A stretch of 64,000 nucleotides of DNA from Roseiarcus sp963809245 (GTDB lineage: Bacteria; Pseudomonadota; Alphaproteobacteria; Rhizobiales; Beijerinckiaceae): assembly GCA_963809245.1 (NCBI GenBank), contig CAWEIU010000001.1:372001-436000 (forward strand), read 5' to 3'. This document shows positions 8,619-17,151 of the stretch, piece by piece; within the stretch, counting starts at the first letter, position 1, and every line of letters begins with the position of its first letter. A program made the position numbers and the translations under genes. The notes beneath the pieces were generated by a model, which did no database searches, was not told where the DNA came from, and saw only the letters and a program-made list of their open reading frames with translations.

Positions 8619-9668
8619 ATGGAAAGACTGCGCATCGCGGCGGACTATGAAATCTCGCGGGTCATCCGCGGCGGCTGGCAAATGGCGGTGGGCCACAGCG
8701 CGGCGCAGAGCGCGGACCCGATCGCCGACATGATCGCGTTCGCCGACGCGGGCGTGACGACCTTCGACTGCGCCGACATCTATACCGGCGTCGAGGAGCT
8801 GATCGGCGCTTTCCGGCGCCGCTATCGCGATCTGCGCGGCGAAGAGGCGGCGCGGCGCATTCGCGTCCATACGAAATTCGTGCCCGATCTCGACCTCCTG
8901 CCGCGCATTCAGAAGAGCGACGTCGAGCGCGTCATCGACCGCTCGCTGCAGCGACTTGGCGTTGAGCGGCTCGACCTCGTCCAATTCCATTGGTGGGATT
9001 ACGAAGTCGCGCGCTGGCTCGAGACCGCGCATTGGCTTGACGAACTGCGCCGCGCCGGCAAGCTCCGCCTGCTCGGCGGCACCAACTTCGATACGCGGCA
9101 TATGCTCGATATCCTCGAAAGCGGCGTTCCGCTCGCCACGATGCAGGTCCAGTATTCGCTGCTCGATCGCAGGCCCGCCAAGGAAATGGTCGCCGCCGCG
9201 GCCAAGCATGGGGTCTGGCTGCTTGGCTACGGCGCAGTCGCCGGCGGCTTCTTGAGCGACAAATGGCTAGGCGCGGCGGCGCCGGGGGATGATCTGGAAA
9301 ACCGATCGCTGATCAAATATCGGCTCGTCATCGAGGAGTTCGGCGGATGGGCGCTTTTCCAGCGCCTGCTCGCCGCCTTGCGGCGCGTCGCCGACCGTCA
9401 CGGCGTGGACGTCGCGACGGTCGCCAGCGCCGCCGCTCTGCAACGCGACCGGGTCGCTGCGGTCATCGTCGGCGCGCGCAATCGCTCGCATCTCGAAGCC
9501 AATTTGGCGGTTTGGGCGCTCAGATTCACCGATGACGATCGCAACGATATCGACGCCGTGCTGGCCGAGGCGAAGGACTTGCCGGGCGATGTCTACGCGC
9601 TCGAGCGGGATCGCACGGGCCGACACGGGGCGATCATGAAATACAACCTCAACCGCGAGGTCGCGTGA
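8619..9668 (+). CDS. Aldo/keto reductase
   Basis: This 349-residue single-domain aldo/keto reductase carries the catalytic tetrad Asp50 and Tyr55 (FDCADIYTG), Lys86 (VHTKFVP) and His124 (LVQFHWWDYE). It is paralogous to the reductase half of the fusion at 3250-4743; shared stretches include QFHWW, GTNFD or VTNFD, and a GYGAVAGGFLSDKWL-like segment. The ATG at 8619 lies 2 nt after the TIGR04076 stop, so an upstream in-frame start reading through that gene was discarded. Having two related reductases on either side of one promoter suggests two redox steps, or two stereoisomers, in the breakdown of the imported substrate. Confidence 0.9.
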   Translation: MERLRIAADYEISRVIRGGWQMAVGHSAAQSADPIADMIAFADAGVTTFDCADIYTGVEELIGAFRRRYRDLRGEEAARRIRVHTKFVPDLDLLPRIQKSDVERVIDRSLQRLGVERLDLVQFHWWDYEVARWLETAHWLDELRRAGKLRLLGGTNFDTRHMLDILESGVPLATMQVQYSLLDRRPAKEMVAAAAKHGVWLLGYGAVAGGFLSDKWLGAAAPGDDLENRSLIKYRLVIEEFGGWALFQRLLAALRRVADRHGVDVATVASAAALQRDRVAAVIVGARNRSHLEANLAVWALRFTDDDRNDIDAVLAEAKDLPGDVYALERDRTGRHGAIMKYNLNREVA

Positions 9669-9735
9669 GCCGCTTGTCGCGATAGTCGGTTGGGCCAGTC
9701 AGCCAAAAACAAAACGAAATAGGGGAGATTCTCTT

Positions 9736-10998
9736 ATGCGCAACATGCTTCTGGCCTCGGCGCTGCTGGCCGCGACCGCCTTCGCAACGTCGGCGCAGGC
9801 GGCCGACTGTTCGATAACGATCGGCATGGTGATGGAACTGACCGGCCCCGCCGGCGCCTACGGCCAAGCGGGCGCAAAAGCCGTCGAGATGGCTCTCAGA
9901 GACTTCAATGCGGCCGGCGGCGTCAACGGTTGCGCCGTCGTCGCCGAGACGCGCGACAGCCAGAGCCAGGGGATGGTGGCCGTCGATCAGGCGAACCAGC
10001 TCGTCAACATCAAGAAGGTCCCGGTCATCATCGGCGGGATCATTTCTTCGGTCTCGATCCCGATCTTGACGTCGGTCACCGCGCCGGCCGGCGTGGTGCA
10101 AGTCTCGCCGGCGTCGTCGTCGCCGACGCTGACCGAGCTCGCTCGCTCCGGCAAGACCAACGGCGTCTTCTTTCGCACCATAACCTCCGACGCCCTGCAA
10201 GGCACGGCGGCGGCGAAATACGCGATCGACCAGGGGCTGAAGAAGCTTGCGATCATCCACGTCAACAACGACTTCGGCGTGAACATGGTGCGCGAGTTCA
10301 AGGCGGCCTACGAGAAGCTCGGCGGCACGATCACCTCGATCACGCCCTATAACGAGAAGCAGGCGAGCTACACCGCCGAAGCCAACGCGGCGATGACCGG
10401 CGATCCCGAGGCGCTCTACCTGGTCTCCTATCCGGTCGATGGCGCGACGATCGCCCGCGCCTGGATTTCCAATGGCGGGCCGCAGAAGTTCCTGCTCAAC
10501 GACGGTATGAACTCCGGCGATTTCATCAAGGCCGTCGGCGCGAAGTATCTCGACAACGCCTTCGGAACGTCCTCTGGCACGAGCGAGACCGCGTCGACCG
10601 CCTACTTCAACAAGAATTTCGAGGCCTTCTCCGGCGGCGTCAAGCCGGACGCGCCAGCCGCCGACCGCTCCTACGACGCGGGCGCGATCGTCGCGCTCGC
10701 CATCGCCAAGGCCGGGAAGGCGGACCCTGCCGCGATCAAGGCGTCGATCCGCGAGGTCGTCGCCGAAAACGGCGCGCCGATACACGCGGGCAGCCAAGAG
10801 TTCGCCAAAGCTCTGGCGCTCATCAAAGCGGGAAAGCCGATCAAATATGAAGGCGTGATCGGGCCGATCAGCTTCGACCAGTCCGGCGACATTACCGGGC
10901 CGTTCCGGTTGTGGCGGATCGAGAACGGCGAGGTGAAGACGGTGGGCGAAATGAGCGCGGACGAAGTGACGAAGATCAAGGAGAAGCTGTCGCAATAA
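9736..10998 (+). CDS. ABC transporter substrate-binding protein, LivK/LivJ family
   Basis: This 420-residue periplasmic protein has a clear Sec signal (MRNMLLASALLAATAFATSA, cleavage after AQA). The mature part is a type I periplasmic binding fold of the leucine-binding class: ITIGMVMELTGPAGAYGQAG, then VPVIIGGIISSVSIPI and TSSGTSETAS. A strong GGGGAGA ribosome site precedes the ATG. It completes the importer whose permeases and ATPases are encoded divergently at 4736-8178. Amide- and aromatic-binding members of this class look similar at this level, so the ligand cannot be named. Confidence 0.92.
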   Translation: MRNMLLASALLAATAFATSAQAADCSITIGMVMELTGPAGAYGQAGAKAVEMALRDFNAAGGVNGCAVVAETRDSQSQGMVAVDQANQLVNIKKVPVIIGGIISSVSIPILTSVTAPAGVVQVSPASSSPTLTELARSGKTNGVFFRTITSDALQGTAAAKYAIDQGLKKLAIIHVNNDFGVNMVREFKAAYEKLGGTITSITPYNEKQASYTAEANAAMTGDPEALYLVSYPVDGATIARAWISNGGPQKFLLNDGMNSGDFIKAVGAKYLDNAFGTSSGTSETASTAYFNKNFEAFSGGVKPDAPAADRSYDAGAIVALAIAKAGKADPAAIKASIREVVAENGAPIHAGSQEFAKALALIKAGKPIKYEGVIGPISFDQSGDITGPFRLWRIENGEVKTVGEMSADEVTKIKEKLSQ

Positions 10999-11029
10999 GC
11001 GAGAGCTTTGCCGCGCAGGCGCGCGCTCA

Positions 11030-11776
11030 TCAAGCTCGCGCAGGGGCGCGGCGCCGCGAGCGCTCCAACGGGCGGGCGGCCCCGTCCTCCGCCGGCTCCT
11101 CCGCGGCCGCCAGTTGCGCAGCTTTGAGGATGTGGTCGGCGAGCAAGCGAGAGGCGCGCTCTGCGTCTCGCGCAATCGCGGCGTCCAAAATCTGCCGGTG
11201 TTCTTCGGCAGATTGCGAGCGCGGAAACGGCTTCGTCTTCAGGGACAGCATGCGATAGCGGCGGCTATGGTCGTACATGGCCCGGAGATAGAGCCGTAGC
11301 CAGCGCGAGCGGCAGTTCGAGACGAGCGCCTCATGAAACGCTTGATTGGCGCGCTCCCATTGTTCGCCGTATGTCTCCGGTTCGGTTTCGACCCGCTCCT
11401 CGTATTTCGACAGCTTGTGATACGCTCCGACGACGCGCGCTTCCCAGTCGAAATCAGCGGCGGCGATCGACTGCTTGAGCGCGTGACACTCGAGCAACTG
11501 CCGCATCTCCGTGATGTCGCGCAAATCTTCGTTCGAAACGGGGAGGACCGCAAACCCCTTTTGGCCCTCGGCGACGACCAGACCATCGGCCGCCAGCCGG
11601 GACAGGGTTTCTCGGAGCGTATTGACGCTGACCTCGTAAGCCTTGCTGAGCTTCTCGAGTTTGAGCTTGGCGGCGGGGGGCAAGACGCCGAGAATGATGT
11701 CCTGGCGCAACCGCTCGTACAGCGCTCCGGCGAGGGTGGCTGCGCCGCCGTTCCGGGTCACGGGTTCATCGTTCAT
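11030..11776 (-). CDS. GntR family transcriptional regulator (FCD subfamily)
   Basis: This 248-residue regulator has an N-terminal winged helix (residues about 14-80: LYERLRQDIILGVLPPAAKL and VSVNTLRETLSRLAADGLV) and a C-terminal all-helical FCD ligand domain with the metal-site pattern around ITEMRQLLECHA, ANQAFHEALV and EEHRQILDAA. FCD regulators usually repress genes for acid catabolism and respond to the acid. It is divergent from the shikimate operon across 100 bp, so that operon is its most likely target. It could also reach the liv/aldo-keto genes on its other side. Confidence 0.92.
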   Translation of the reverse strand: MNDEPVTRNGGAATLAGALYERLRQDIILGVLPPAAKLKLEKLSKAYEVSVNTLRETLSRLAADGLVVAEGQKGFAVLPVSNEDLRDITEMRQLLECHALKQSIAAADFDWEARVVGAYHKLSKYEERVETEPETYGEQWERANQAFHEALVSNCRSRWLRLYLRAMYDHSRRYRMLSLKTKPFPRSQSAEEHRQILDAAIARDAERASRLLADHILKAAQLAAAEEPAEDGAARPLERSRRRAPARA

Positions 11777-11876
11777 GCGTTGGGCTCGTCGTGGAGGCGG
11801 TCAGTTCTATAATTATTCCATGTTGCCAAATTTCCTGCAATTCAGTATGGAAACAAAAATGTAGGAGATTTTCAGA
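11777..11876. promoter_or_regulatory. Divergent gntR / quiC control region
   Basis: This AT-rich 100-bp region lies between the GntR-family gene and the dehydroshikimate dehydratase gene. TATAAT reads on the plus strand at 11808-11813, without a convincing -35. A perfect 6-bp inverted repeat, TTCCAT (11816-11821) and ATGGAA (11847-11852), is spaced by 25 bp and could hold a regulator dimer pair. TAGGAG at about 11863 is the ribosome site of the rightward gene. The regulator assignment is inferred from position only. Confidence 0.45.
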
Positions 11877-13775
11877 ATGCTCAGATGGTCAATCGCGTCC
11901 GTCTGCATGGGAGGTTCGCTCGAGGCGAAGTTCGCGGCCGCGGCCAAAGCCGGATTTCGCGCGGTCGAGCTGTTCGAGAACGACCTCACCTTCTTCACCG
12001 GCAAGCCCAGGGAGGTTCGCGGCCTGGCGGCCGATCTCGGCCTTGAAATCGTCGCGCTCCAGCCTTTGCGCGACTTCGAGGCGATGCCGGCGCCGATGCG
12101 CGCGCGCAATTTTCAGCGCGCCACGCGAAAGCTCGAATTGATGGAGGAACTCGGCGCCCGGTTGCTCTGCCTGTGCTCCAACGTCTCGACCGAGGCGATC
12201 GACGACCCCGACCGGGCCTCGGCGGACCTTGCCGAACTCGCCGACCTCGCCCGCCAGCACGGCATGCGCATCGGCTATGAGGCGTTGGCATGGGGCCGCC
12301 ATGTCAAGGACTGGACGGCCGCCTGGGACATCGTGCGCAAGGCGGACCGCGACAATCTCGGCGTCGTGCTCGACAGCTTCCACATCTGCGTGCGCGGCAA
12401 TCCCATCGAGCCGATCGCCAAGCTGCCGGCGAACAGGATTGCGCTCGTGCAGGTCGCCGACGCGCCGGCGCTGGTGATGGACCCGCTTTCCCTCAGCCGG
12501 CACTATCGATGCTATCCCGGGCAGGGCGACTACCCGATCGTCGATTTTCTCGACGCGGTGACGCAATCGGGTTATCGCGGCCCGCTCTCGCTCGAAATCT
12601 TCAACGACCAGTTCCGCGGCGCCTCGGCCGCGGCGGTCGCGACCGACGGCATGCGCTCGCTGCGCGCCGCCGGCGAAGCGCTCCAGGCGCAGCGCGCGGC
12701 GCGCGCGGAGGGGCCGCTTGCCGATCTTGCTCCGCTGCCGCCTGCGCCTGTCGTCGAGCGCGCCGAGTACATCGAGTTCGCCGCGAGCGACGGCGACGCG
12801 CGGGATCTCGTCGCGCTGATCGAGGGCCTCGGCTTTCATCGTTCGGGACGCCATCGCTCCAAGGATGTCGACCTCTATACGCAAGGCGATATTCATCTCG
12901 TCGTGAATCGCGAGCGCGAAGGTTTCGCACATTCCTTTTCGCTGCTCCACGGACCGTCCGTCTGCGCGCTTGCGCTGGGCGTCGATGACGTCGACAAGGC
13001 GCTGGAGCGGGCAAGCGCGCTCGATTGCCTGAGCTATGTCGGCAGGATCGGACCGGGAGAAGCCATCGTCCCCGCGGTCGCCGGGGTGGAAGGCAGCCTC
13101 ATTTCCTTCATCAGCGCCGATCAGCCGAAGTGGCGCGACGATTTCGCGCCCAGCACGTCGCTCGCCGCGGACGCCTTCCTGTGCAAGGTCGATCACCTCT
13201 CCAATGTGGTGCGCCGCGGTGAGTTTCTGAGCTGGTCGCTGTTCTACCGCACGGTGCTCGGGCTCCAGCCTCAGGCGCAGGTCGAGATCGCCGACCCGCA
13301 TGGCGCTTTCTTCAGCCGTTCGCTGCGCAACGCGAACGGCGAGTTCCTCCTTGCGCTCAATATCGGTGAGGGCGGCGCGACCGGCGTATCGCGTTTTCTC
13401 GACGCCTTCGGCGGCGCCGGCTTCCAGCAGATCGCCCTGTCGACGAACGACATCTTTGCCGCCGTCGAAGCCGCTCGCGCGAAGGGGGTCTCGTTCCTCC
13501 CCATCCCGGACAATTACTACGACGATCTTGCGAGCCGCTTCGATATTGCGCCGGACATGCTCGCCCGCATGCGCGCGCTCGGCGTGCTGTACGACCGCGT
13601 CAAGGATGGGGAATTCCTCCACATCTATACGCGCACGTTCCGCGATCGCTTCTTCTTCGAGATCGTCGAGCGTCGGAATTACGATCTGTTCGGCGCCGCC
13701 AACACCCCCGTTCGGCTCGCAGCGCAGGCGAGCCTTGCGGACGCGGAAAAGAGCGCGGAAATCGAATTTGAATGA
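11877..13775 (+). CDS. quiC: 3-dehydroshikimate dehydratase, QuiC type with C-terminal HPPD-like domain
   Basis: This 632-residue two-domain protein has an N-terminal half (to about 270) that is a xylose-isomerase-like TIM barrel with metal-ligand stretches IGYEALAW, GVVLDSFHI and LSLEIFNDQF, as in dehydroshikimate dehydratases that make protocatechuate. The C-terminal half (about 290-620) resembles 4-hydroxyphenylpyruvate dioxygenase, with VDHLSNVV and FFFEIVERR, the same architecture as Pseudomonas QuiC1. In the second half the usual second iron-ligand His (QHIA in HPPD) reads FQQIAL. It begins the operon quiC-aroE-shiA and should convert 3-dehydroshikimate to protocatechuate. No protocatechuate ring-cleavage genes are in the window. 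Confidence 0.87.
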   Translation: MLRWSIASVCMGGSLEAKFAAAAKAGFRAVELFENDLTFFTGKPREVRGLAADLGLEIVALQPLRDFEAMPAPMRARNFQRATRKLELMEELGARLLCLCSNVSTEAIDDPDRASADLAELADLARQHGMRIGYEALAWGRHVKDWTAAWDIVRKADRDNLGVVLDSFHICVRGNPIEPIAKLPANRIALVQVADAPALVMDPLSLSRHYRCYPGQGDYPIVDFLDAVTQSGYRGPLSLEIFNDQFRGASAAAVATDGMRSLRAAGEALQAQRAARAEGPLADLAPLPPAPVVERAEYIEFAASDGDARDLVALIEGLGFHRSGRHRSKDVDLYTQGDIHLVVNREREGFAHSFSLLHGPSVCALALGVDDVDKALERASALDCLSYVGRIGPGEAIVPAVAGVEGSLISFISADQPKWRDDFAPSTSLAADAFLCKVDHLSNVVRRGEFLSWSLFYRTVLGLQPQAQVEIADPHGAFFSRSLRNANGEFLLALNIGEGGATGVSRFLDAFGGAGFQQIALSTNDIFAAVEAARAKGVSFLPIPDNYYDDLASRFDIAPDMLARMRALGVLYDRVKDGEFLHIYTRTFRDRFFFEIVERRNYDLFGAANTPVRLAAQASLADAEKSAEIEFE

Positions 13776-13817
13776 CGCGCGGCGAAGCGGTCGCGGCGCC
13801 AAAAACTAGGCTGGGTC

Positions 13818-14651
13818 ATGTTGAACGGCGACACCAAGATCATCGCGCACGTCGGCTATCCCACCACCACGTTCAAGTCGCCGATGATCTACAATCCCTG
13901 GTTCGACGCGCGGGGGATCAACGCCGCCGTGGTGCCGCTCGGCGTGAAGAGCGAAGACTTCGCGAGCGCCTTCCCCGAGATCTGCCGGTTCACCAGTTTC
14001 CACGGCGCGCTGATCACGATGCCGCACAAGGTGTCCGTCATCGATCTTCTCGACGAGGTCTCCGTCGCGGTGAAGGTCGCGGGCTCCTGCAACGCGGTGC
14101 GGCGTGACGGCGGCGGACGGCTGATTGGCGATATGTTCGACGGCGAGGGGTTTGTGCGCGGCGTCGCGCGCAACGGCGGCTCGCTCAAAGGCAAGCGCGC
14201 GCTCGTCGTCGGCGCGGGCGGGGTGGGGTCGGCGATCGCGGCGTCGTCAGCCGCCGCAGGCGCCGCGCAAATCGCTCTCTATGACGTCAACGCCGATTCG
14301 ATGAAGGCCTTGGCCGACCGCCTCAAGGGCAACTATCCGAGCCTCGACGTCTCGATCGGTTCGAACGACCCGGCCGGTTTCGACGTCGTCGTCAACGCGA
14401 CGCCGCTCGGGATGGCCGCCGGCGACCCGATGCCGATCGATGTCTCGAGATTGTCGCCCTCGGCCTATGTCGCCGAGGTCGTGATGAAACAGGAGACGAC
14501 CGCTTTTCTCGCCGCCGCCCGCGCGCGCGGCTGTGCGACGCAGATCGGTATCGATATGCTGTTCGAGCAGATTCCTGCTTATCTCGAATTCTTCGGTTTC
14601 CCCGTAGCGACGCCTCAAGAGCTGAGGGCCGGCGCCAAGGTGGCCTACTAG
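13818..14651 (+). CDS. aroE: Shikimate dehydrogenase, probably catabolic
   Basis: This 277-residue protein has an N-terminal substrate domain with the catalytic Lys in ALITMPHKVSVIDLLDE and the partner Asp in GDMFDGEGF. A Rossmann fold follows with GAGGVGSAIA. After the second strand the sequence reads YDVN instead of the basic NRT of NADP-dependent AroE, suggesting NAD preference, as expected for a catabolic enzyme oxidising shikimate to 3-dehydroshikimate. It sits 42 nt after quiC and ahead of a permease of the shikimate-transporter class. A biosynthetic aroE is presumably encoded elsewhere. Confidence 0.88.
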   Translation: MLNGDTKIIAHVGYPTTTFKSPMIYNPWFDARGINAAVVPLGVKSEDFASAFPEICRFTSFHGALITMPHKVSVIDLLDEVSVAVKVAGSCNAVRRDGGGRLIGDMFDGEGFVRGVARNGGSLKGKRALVVGAGGVGSAIAASSAAAGAAQIALYDVNADSMKALADRLKGNYPSLDVSIGSNDPAGFDVVVNATPLGMAAGDPMPIDVSRLSPSAYVAEVVMKQETTAFLAAARARGCATQIGIDMLFEQIPAYLEFFGFPVATPQELRAGAKVAY

Positions 14652-14681
14652 AAAAAAATAAACCGAGGGAGGAAACATAAG

Positions 14682-16073
14682 ATGACAGCCTCGATTGTGC
14701 ATGAGCCTCAAGGGCGGCATCAAAGCAAGACGGCGGCGGCGAGCGGTTGGATCGGCTCGGCGCTGGAGTATTACGACTTCTTCATCTATGCGACGGCCGC
14801 TGCTCTGGTCTTTCCCCAGGCCTTCTTTCCCTCGAACAACCCGACCGTCGCCATCGTCGCCTCGCTCGCAACCTACGGCGTGGGATATGTCGCCCGCCCG
14901 ATCGGCGCCGTCGTGCTTGGCCACTGGGGCGACACGCACGGGCGCAAGAACGTGCTTCTGTTGTGCCTCGTGCTGATGGGGCTCTCGACGACGGCGGTGG
15001 GCCTTCTGCCGACCTACCAGCAGGCGGGCGTGTGGGCGCCGGTTCTCCTCGTCATCTTGCGCCTGATCCAGGGTTTTGCGGTCGCCGGCGAGATTTCGGG
15101 CGCGAGCTCGATGATTCTCGAACATGCGCCGTTCGGCAGGCGCGGCTACTTCGCCAGCTTTACCCTGCAAGGCGTACAGGCCGGCCAGATCCTTGCGGCC
15201 GCGGTCTTCCTGCCGCTGAGCTATGCGCTTTCCCAGGAGGCCTTCGTGACTTGGGGATGGCGCGTCCCCTTCCTGCTTAGCGTGGTCGTGCTCGTCGCCG
15301 GCTACGTCATTCGGCGCGAGGTCGAAGAGACTCCCGCCTTCGTCGAAGAGAGCGGGCGTCACGAGGGCCCCAAGGCGCCTGTCGTCGAGGCGTTCAGCAA
15401 TCATTGGTCTGACATGCTGAGGGTCGTCTGCATGGCGCTGATGAACGTCATCCCGGTCGTCGCCACGATCTTCGGCGCCGCCTATGCGGTGCAGCCGGGA
15501 TACGGCGTCGGCTTCGACAGGAGCGTTTATCTCTGGATTCCGGTGGTCGGCAACGTCGTGGCGGTCGCCGTCATTCCCTTCGTCGGCGACCTTTCCGATC
15601 GCATCGGACGGCGCCCGCCGATCATCTTCGGCGCGCTCGCCTCGGGGCTTTTGTCCTTCGCCTATCTCTACGCGATCAGCATCAAGAACGTGCCGATAGC
15701 GTTCGTCGTCTCCATCCTGATGTGGGGCGTCGTCTATCAGGGTTACAATGCGGTGTTTCCGAGTTTCTATCCGGAACTGTTCCCGACGCGGGCGCGCGTT
15801 TCGGGGATGGCCATCGCTCAGAACGTCGGGACGATGCTGACAGCCCTGCTGCCGGCGCTATTCGCCACGATCGCGCCTCCCGGTTCGACCAACGTGCCGC
15901 TGACGATCGGGGCCTGCGCCTTCGCCGTCACGGCGATTGCGGCGATTGCGGCTTGGAGCGCGCGAGAGACCTATCGCGTCCATCTCAACGATCTCGGGCG
16001 GCCCGGCGGGCCCTCCGTGGACAAGGCCGATTACGATCGGCAGCGTCAGCAAAGTTTGGCGACGGCGGGTTGA
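14682..16073 (+). CDS. MFS permease of the MHS family, shikimate transporter-like
   Basis: This 463-residue inner-membrane protein has about 12 hydrophobic segments. Metabolite:H+ symporter features include GSALEYYDFFIYATAAAL near the start, the loop 2-3 motif GHWGDTHGRKNVLL, and RLIQGFAVAGEISGASSMI. This is the family of ShiA, KgtP and ProP. GGAGG at about 14670 gives a good ribosome site. Position downstream of quiC and aroE makes shikimate or dehydroshikimate the likely substrate, but this is context evidence. It is the last gene of the operon and converges on the oxidoreductase gene at 16129. Confidence 0.87.
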   Translation: MTASIVHEPQGRHQSKTAAASGWIGSALEYYDFFIYATAAALVFPQAFFPSNNPTVAIVASLATYGVGYVARPIGAVVLGHWGDTHGRKNVLLLCLVLMGLSTTAVGLLPTYQQAGVWAPVLLVILRLIQGFAVAGEISGASSMILEHAPFGRRGYFASFTLQGVQAGQILAAAVFLPLSYALSQEAFVTWGWRVPFLLSVVVLVAGYVIRREVEETPAFVEESGRHEGPKAPVVEAFSNHWSDMLRVVCMALMNVIPVVATIFGAAYAVQPGYGVGFDRSVYLWIPVVGNVVAVAVIPFVGDLSDRIGRRPPIIFGALASGLLSFAYLYAISIKNVPIAFVVSILMWGVVYQGYNAVFPSFYPELFPTRARVSGMAIAQNVGTMLTALLPALFATIAPPGSTNVPLTIGACAFAVTAIAAIAAWSARETYRVHLNDLGRPGGPSVDKADYDRQRQQSLATAG

Positions 16074-16079
16074 ACGCCA

Positions 16080-16110
16080 GGGGGAGCGGAGCCTGTCGGG
16101 CCGCTCCCCC
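16080..16110. terminator. Hairpin between convergent genes
   Basis: A perfect 10-bp stem, GGGGGAGCGG paired with CCGCTCCCCC, encloses an 11-nt loop and lies 7 nt after the permease stop, between convergent genes. There is no T-run on either side, so it is a GC-rich hairpin rather than a canonical intrinsic terminator. A small second stem (GCGG-TTCG-CCGC) follows at once. Confidence 0.55.
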
Positions 16111-16128
16111 GCGGTTCGCCGCGAAAGC

Positions 16129-17151
16129 CTACGGCGTCAAGATCACCTTGCCGATGTTCTTGCGGTCCTGAAGGAAATGGTGGGCGGCCGGGGCGTCGTC
16201 GAACGAAAAGGTCCGAGCGATTTTCGGTTCGATCGCGCCCTGTTCCCACAACCTCATCAGGTGGTCGGCCCAGCCGCGCATGCGGTCGGCTTCGCCCCAC
16301 ATATGTCCGAGGTTGACGCCGAAGACGCCCTTGTTGGCGTTCATCAACGACAAGGGATTGAACTGAAGCCAGGGCATGCTCGCCAGCGTGGACAGCATGC
16401 CCAGCATCCCTCCCGTCTTGTTCGTCGCGGCCGACGAAGCGCCGAAGACCGCCAGGCGACCCGTCGGCGCGAGCAAACGGTAACCCTTCTTGAGGGAGGC
16501 GCCGCCGACCGCGTCGAGGATGAGCTCGACGCCCCGTCCGCCAGTGACCTCGCGCGCCCGCGCCTCGAAGTCCTCCGTGCGGTAGTCGATCAGATGGTCG
16601 ACGCCGAGCGCGCGCAACGCGCCGTGCTTGGCGGCGGAGGCGGTTCCGATCACCTTCGCCCCGATGTGCTTGGCGATCTGGGTCGCCGCGACGCCGACCC
16701 CGCCTCCCGCGGAATGAATGAGGACTGTCTCCCCCGCCTTCAACCCGCCCATCACGACGATGAGTTGCCAAGCAGTGAGATAGTTGACCGGGATCGCGGC
16801 TCCCTGCAGCGCGGACATGTCCGGCGGACGCGCAAAAACCTGAACCTGAGGTGGGCAGACGACATCGGCGTAGCCGCCAAATCGGGTCAACGCGAATACG
16901 TCTCTTCCGATCCAGCCGGCGTCGACTCCGTCGCCGACGGCGTCGACCCGTCCGGCTACCTCGTAGCCCGGCACGACAGGGATGCGAGGCAGGTCCGGAT
17001 ATAGGCCGAGCCTTCCCATAACGTCGGCGAAATTGACGCCGCTGGCCTCGACGCGGATACGCATCTCGCCCGGCTGGGGCTGCGGATCGGCCGCTTCCTT
17101 TATGACCAGCGCCTCGGGCGGCCCCGCTTTTGAAATCCAGATTTGACGCAT
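16129..17151 (-). CDS. Zinc-type alcohol dehydrogenase / quinone oxidoreductase family (VAT-1-like)
   Basis: This 340-residue medium-chain dehydrogenase has a GroES-like N-terminal half (ASGVNFADVMGRLGLYP, PGYEVAGRVDAVG) and a Rossmann half with VLIHSAGGGVGVAATQIAK. The zinc-ligand Cys/His pattern of alcohol dehydrogenases is absent, placing it with zinc-free NADPH:quinone reductases and the VAT-1-like group. The ATG at 17151 has AGGAAAGG upstream and matches the family N-terminus (MRQIWISKAGPPEAL). A longer reading frame to 17340 was rejected. Its physiological substrate is unknown, and it is transcribed alone. Confidence 0.88.
   Translation of the reverse strand: MRQIWISKAGPPEALVIKEAADPQPQPGEMRIRVEASGVNFADVMGRLGLYPDLPRIPVVPGYEVAGRVDAVGDGVDAGWIGRDVFALTRFGGYADVVCPPQVQVFARPPDMSALQGAAIPVNYLTAWQLIVVMGGLKAGETVLIHSAGGGVGVAATQIAKHIGAKVIGTASAAKHGALRALGVDHLIDYRTEDFEARAREVTGGRGVELILDAVGGASLKKGYRLLAPTGRLAVFGASSAATNKTGGMLGMLSTLASMPWLQFNPLSLMNANKGVFGVNLGHMWGEADRMRGWADHLMRLWEQGAIEPKIARTFSFDDAPAAHHFLQDRKNIGKVILTP

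Noticed and set aside
11889..13802. A 637-codon open frame antisense to quiC
   Set aside because: Composition is that of a mirror frame and no motif is recognisable. quiC on the other strand has two complete domains.
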